Positions 61,210 through 64,000 of a stretch of 64,000 bases of DNA are shown here, piece after piece. Origin of the DNA: Actinokineospora alba (GTDB lineage: Bacteria; Actinomycetota; Actinomycetes; Mycobacteriales; Pseudonocardiaceae); the NCBI RefSeq assembly GCF_004362515.1, contig NZ_SNXU01000001.1, positions 6,820,001-6,884,000 on the forward strand, written 5' to 3'. Under the pieces are notes generated by a model. It made no database searches and was not told the origin of the DNA. It worked only from the letters and a program-made list of their open reading frames with translations. Each line of letters opens with the position of its first letter. Within the stretch, counting starts at the first letter, position 1. The position numbers and the translations under genes are program-made.

Positions 61210-61814
61210 GCGCTCTCCTCCTTGGCCGCGCGGCGCACCGCGAGCAGCCGCTGGGTGACCGTCGCGACGGACCCCACGGCCAGCAGCCACAGTGCGACGG
61301 GCAGCGCGTACGGGACGCCGAGACCCGCGAGAAGGGCCCCGAGCAGGGTGATGATCAGCCGCTCGGCGCGCTCGACGAACCCGCCGTCGGCACTGAGCCC
61401 GGTCGCCTCGGCGCGGGCCTTCACGTAGGAGATGACCTGGCCGGACACCAGGCAGATCAACGCGGCCGCGGCTGAGGAACGGTCACCGCCGGAGAAGGCG
61501 TACCAGGCGATCGCGCTGAACAGGGCGCCGTCGGCGATCCGGTCGCAGGTCGCGTCGAGCACGGTCCCGAACCGGGTACCACCGCCCTGCGCCCTGGCCA
61601 TCGCGCCGTCGAAAAGGTCGAAGAGGACGAACACGGTGACGACGAGGGCACCCGCGACCAGGTGCCCGGTCGAGAACAGCCAGAGCGAGGCGGCCACCGC
61701 GCCCGCCGTGCCGATGAGGGTGACGGCGTCGGGGGTGAGACCGATCCGGAGCAGCCACCCGCCGATGGGATCGGTGACGCGCGAAACCGAGGCGCGAGCG
61801 AAGATGTTCAGCAT
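61206..61814 (-). CDS. pgsA: Phosphatidylinositol phosphate synthase
   Basis: A 202-residue CDP-alcohol phosphatidyltransferase, joining CDP-diacylglycerol and inositol phosphate. The motif DG-x2-AR-x8-G-x3-D-x3-D is exact: LFDGAMARAQGGGTRFGTVLD then ATCDRIAD. Six membrane helices. The position upstream of patA-like and pimA shows it makes the lipid base of the PIMs. First gene of the cluster, downstream of a repeat B copy. Confidence 0.92.
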   Translation of the reverse strand: MLNIFARASVSRVTDPIGGWLLRIGLTPDAVTLIGTAGAVAASLWLFSTGHLVAGALVVTVFVLFDLFDGAMARAQGGGTRFGTVLDATCDRIADGALFSAIAWYAFSGGDRSSAAAALICLVSGQVISYVKARAEATGLSADGGFVERAERLIITLLGALLAGLGVPYALPVALWLLAVGSVATVTQRLLAVRRAAKEESA

Positions 61815-61867
61815 GAGGGCGTCGGTTGCACCTAACAGAAGGACGACGTGGCCCAGGCAGCCTACTT

Positions 61868-61967
61868 GTCCGCCTCCCCGGAATTTTGACTTGGGGTTGA
61901 GTACCAGCTGATGGTGCGGGTGGGTGGGTAACCGTGGTGGACTTGCGTCACGGTCCCCTTAGGTGAC
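61868..61967. repeat. 100-bp dispersed repeat, copy B
   Basis: Exactly 100 bp, aligned without gaps to copy A at 26765-26864. Conserved blocks: GTCCGCCTCCCCGGAATTTT..TTGGGG, GATGGTGCGGGTGGGTGGGT, CGGTCCCCTTAGGTGAC; the linkers differ but keep length. Lies between the pgsA start and the MarR gene stop, in the opposite genomic setting from copy A. Confidence 0.85.
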
Positions 61968-62002
61968 TGTTGGGTGCGCTTGGTGAGTTTCAGCGCACGC
62001 GT

Positions 62003-62497
62003 CTAGCAGTCGGTTTCTCGGCAGCCTGGGAGTTGTTTGTCTGGGTCCAAGCCTTCCAGGACAGCCTTGCTGATCTCGCCCAAGACCTTTACCTGTTCCG
62101 GGGTCAGGCGGTCGAAGAGTTTCTCGCGGACGGCCGTGACGTGGCCGGGGGCGGCGGCGGCCAGGGCGGCGAAGCCGTCGTCGGTGAGGACGGCGAGGGA
62201 GCCGCGCTTGTCGGTCGGGCATTCCTGCCTGCGCACCCAACCCGCGTGCTCCAGCCGGGCGACCGCGTGCGACAGCCTGCTGCGTGACGAGCCGCGCAGG
62301 CCCGCGAGTTCGCTCATCCGCATCGACCGGTCGGGCGCGTGGGACAGGACCACGAGGATCTCGTAGTACGTGTACGGCATGTCGGAGTCGCGCTGGAGTT
62401 GGCGGTCCAGCTGATCGTTGAGTGCGCCGCTCATGGTGATGAAGGCGCGCCAAACCTCCTGTTCACCGTCGTCCAGCCAGCGCGTGTCGTCCGTCAT
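62003..62497 (-). CDS. MarR family regulator
   Basis: A 164-residue winged-helix dimer. MPYTYYEILVVLSHAPDRSMRMSELAGL, then GSSRSRLSHAVARLEHAGWVRRQ and the beta wing DKRGSLAVLTDDG. Divergent from the YceI gene; several TTGA/TCAA inverted repeats fill the gap between them, so it probably represses both. Confidence 0.9.
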   Translation of the reverse strand: MTDDTRWLDDGEQEVWRAFITMSGALNDQLDRQLQRDSDMPYTYYEILVVLSHAPDRSMRMSELAGLRGSSRSRLSHAVARLEHAGWVRRQECPTDKRGSLAVLTDDGFAALAAAAPGHVTAVREKLFDRLTPEQVKVLGEISKAVLEGLDPDKQLPGCRETDC

Positions 62498-62517
62498 GTC
62501 TCACATCCTACCTCATA

Positions 62518-62582
62518 GTTGAACCCTCAACGGTTCTCGTGTAGGGTCTGCGATTGAGAGTTCAACTACTCAAAGTTCAACT
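62518..62582. promoter_or_regulatory. MarR-type operators in the divergent promoter
   Basis: GTTGA-ACCC-TCAAC (62518-62531) is a perfect 5-bp inverted repeat, TTGA-GAGT-TCAA (62554-62565) is another, and AGTTCAACT is repeated at 62559 and 62574 (15-bp period). The cluster covers the region 35-99 bp upstream of the YceI start. Confidence 0.6.
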
Positions 62583-62616
62583 GTTGCTTGCTCAACGAAC
62601 TCAGGAGACGATCCGC

Positions 62617-63180
62617 ATGACCACCACCGCCAGCCTCACCGAGATCCCCGGTTTCATCGCGGGCACCTGGGACATCGACGCGTCGCACTCCGATGTCGCC
62701 TTCACCGTGCGCCACCTGGTCATCACCAAGGTCCGCGGCCGCTTCGACGACGTGACCGGCACCATCGTCACCACCGACGACCTGGCCACCGCGGGCGTCG
62801 ACGTCGTCATCGGCCTGAACAGCATCAACACCAACAGCGAGCAGCGTGACGGGCACCTGAAGTCGGCCGACTTCTTCGAGACCGAGACCTACCCGGAGAT
62901 GACCTACAAGGCGACCGGCGTCCGCCCGGCGGGCGACAAGTTCGTCCTCGACGGCGAGCTGTCCCTCAAGGGCGTCACGAAGACCGTGCCGGTGACCTTC
63001 GAGCTCAACGGCTTCTCCCCCGACCCGTGGGGCGGCACCCGCATCGGCCTGTCCGGCGACGCGTCGATCAACCGCAAGGACTTCGGGGTGAACTTCGAGG
63101 GCGTGCAGAACGGTCTCGCCGTGGTCGCCGACAAGATCGACATCCACCTCGAGATCGAGGCCGTGCTGCGTCAGGGCTGA
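62617..63180 (+). CDS. YceI family lipid/isoprenoid-binding protein
   Basis: A 187-residue beta-barrel (lipocalin-like) protein: TWDIDASHSDVAFTVRHLVITKVRGRF at the start, DVVIGLNSINTNSEQRDGHLKSADFF and ITFELNGF-like strands. YceI binds long isoprenoid or amphiphilic chains. There is no signal peptide, so it is probably cytoplasmic. ATG with AGGAGACG upstream. Convergent with the HIT gene, which its last 10 bp overlap. Confidence 0.9.
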   Translation: MTTTASLTEIPGFIAGTWDIDASHSDVAFTVRHLVITKVRGRFDDVTGTIVTTDDLATAGVDVVIGLNSINTNSEQRDGHLKSADFFETETYPEMTYKATGVRPAGDKFVLDGELSLKGVTKTVPVTFELNGFSPDPWGGTRIGLSGDASINRKDFGVNFEGVQNGLAVVADKIDIHLEIEAVLRQG

Positions 63181-63779
63181 GCCCAGGCCTCAGCGAGCAG
63201 AGCGCGGGTTTCGCCGAGCAGCTGCGGCAACACCTTGGTGTGACCGACGACCGGCATGAAGTTGGCGTCGCCGCCCCAGCGCGGCACCAGGTGTTGATGC
63301 AGGTGAGCGGCGATACCCGCGCCCGCGACCACCCCCTGGTTCATCCCGATGTTGAACCCGTGCGGCGCCGCCACCCGCCGCGCGACCCGCATGGCCCGCT
63401 GGGTGAACTCGCCCAGTTCGACGGTCTCGGGCGCGGTCAGCTCCGTGTAGTCGGCGACGTGCCGGTACGGGACGACCATGAGGTGGCCGGGGTTGTACGG
63501 GTAGAGGTTCAGCACCGCGTAGACCAGCTCACCGCGCGCGATGATCAGCGCGTCGGCGTCGTCGAGGTCGACCAGCCCGCAGAACGGGCAGCCGTCCTCC
63601 TCGTCGTGCTCGGGCTTGTTCTCGCCGCGGATGTAGGCCATCCGGTGCGGCGTCCACAGCCGTTGGAGCGCGTCCGGCACCCCCACCCCGTTCTGGGCGA
63701 CGAGCTCGGGCTCTCCGGAGCCAACGGCAGCGGCCATGTCCACGATCCTAGTGGCGGCCAGTTCTCCCGGATTGGCCAT
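63171..63779 (-). CDS. HIT-domain protein (Ap4A phosphorylase/hydrolase-like)
   Basis: A 202-residue histidine triad protein with the signature HLHQHLVPRWGG (H-x-H-x-H). QRLWTPHRMAYIRG, a zinc-binding-like CPFCG and NLYPYNPGHLMVVPYRH are typical of the Rv2613c family, placed next to pgsA in mycobacteria. An ATG 14 codons downstream (MAAAVGSGEP) is a second start candidate. Confidence 0.92.
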   Translation of the reverse strand: MANPGELAATRIVDMAAAVGSGEPELVAQNGVGVPDALQRLWTPHRMAYIRGENKPEHDEEDGCPFCGLVDLDDADALIIARGELVYAVLNLYPYNPGHLMVVPYRHVADYTELTAPETVELGEFTQRAMRVARRVAAPHGFNIGMNQGVVAGAGIAAHLHQHLVPRWGGDANFMPVVGHTKVLPQLLGETRALLAEAWAQP

Positions 63780-63814
63780 GGTCGCGACCCGGGCGGCTGC
63801 ATAGGGTCGGGCGG

Positions 63815-64000
63815 GTGACCTTGCTGATCAAATCCCCCGCCGACGTCGAGCGCCTGCGCGCGGTCAGCGGCGAGTACCGCGTCCTGCTCTCCGGTGCCGA
63901 CACCGGCGGCAGGCTGGCGGTCGTCGAACAGATCCTCCCGCCAGGCGCGCTCGGCGCTGCCCCGCATGTGCACCACGGGCACGAGGAGGACTTCATGGTC
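63815..64000 (+). CDS. Cupin domain protein, N-terminal fragment
   Basis: The first 62 codons of a gene running off the right end. VTLLIKSPADVERLRAVSGEY is followed by a cupin motif 1, HVHHGHEEDFMV, with the metal His-x-His-x3-4-Glu pattern. GTG start, 36 bp from the divergent HIT gene. The rest of the domain is outside the window. Confidence 0.7.
   Translation, partial: MTLLIKSPADVERLRAVSGEYRVLLSGADTGGRLAVVEQILPPGALGAAPHVHHGHEEDFMV

Overview
The window is high-GC actinobacterial chromosome (densely packed genes, many GTG starts, ATGA/GTGA overlaps). Gene content and order match the Mycobacterium segment that runs from the aro cluster through alaS, relA, secDF, ruvCAB and pdxST to the pimA-pgsA cluster. 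The domain families, a B-4DMT protein, DUF6167, TIGR03086 and PI-mannoside lipid genes suggest a mycolate-free relative of the Pseudonocardiaceae type (for example Actinokineospora, Saccharothrix or Lentzea-like). The genus is inference. No rRNA, tRNA, CRISPR array, prophage or transposase gene was seen.

Layout. 1-5.5 kb: start of a pepQ-like peptidase, a B-4DMT membrane protein, a GH43-like lipoprotein, and the translationally coupled shikimate operon aroC-aroK-aroB-aroQ (minus strand). 5.5-6.7 kb: gene-free DNA made of three kinds of tandem repeat. 6.7-15.6 kb: prepilin peptidase, then alaS-ruvX-mltG-aroE, two small membrane proteins and rarA. 15.6-25.4 kb: accessory enzymes and regulators (nucleoside-kinase-like protein, WYL regulator, TIGR03086 protein, Zn-alcohol dehydrogenase, class V aminotransferase, SGNH hydrolase, kinase-like protein), then DUF389 and aspS. 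25.4-34.8 kb: XRE regulator, Ig-like protein, an intein-containing Rv2578c-type radical SAM protein, and an alkane oxidation operon (AlkB-rubredoxin fusion, ferredoxin, reductase, TetR), then YibE/F. 34.8-46.7 kb: glyoxalase II-like enzyme, two cyclophilins, AraC regulator, relA, apt, secF, secD, yajC. 46.7-56 kb: ruvCAB, metallophosphoesterase, yebC, pdxT, azlCD with its XRE-cupin regulator, pdxS. 56-64 kb: EF-G2, LemA-like/NUDIX protein, pimA, patA-like, pgsA, MarR/YceI pair, HIT protein and the start of a cupin gene.

How it works together. Most genes are housekeeping: aromatic amino acid synthesis, tRNA charging, stringent response, Sec translocation, recombination repair, PLP synthesis and phosphatidylinositol-mannoside synthesis. 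The alkane operon gives terminal hydroxylation of alkanes with its own electron-transfer chain and a TetR regulator. Three sequences matching the actinobacterial LexA box (TCGAAC-N4-GTTCGA) lie upstream of the prepilin peptidase gene, the intein-split radical SAM gene and ruvC.

The most unusual material is (a) the radical SAM protein, whose third cluster cysteine is supplied by intein splicing and whose gene has a perfect LexA-type box; (b) two dispersed noncoding repeat families, each present twice at constant length (142 bp palindromic; 100 bp); and (c) a 21-bp repeat that occurs as an inverted pair near position 600 and as an 8-unit array wedged between azlC and azlD, where it forms a coupled 122-residue reading frame.
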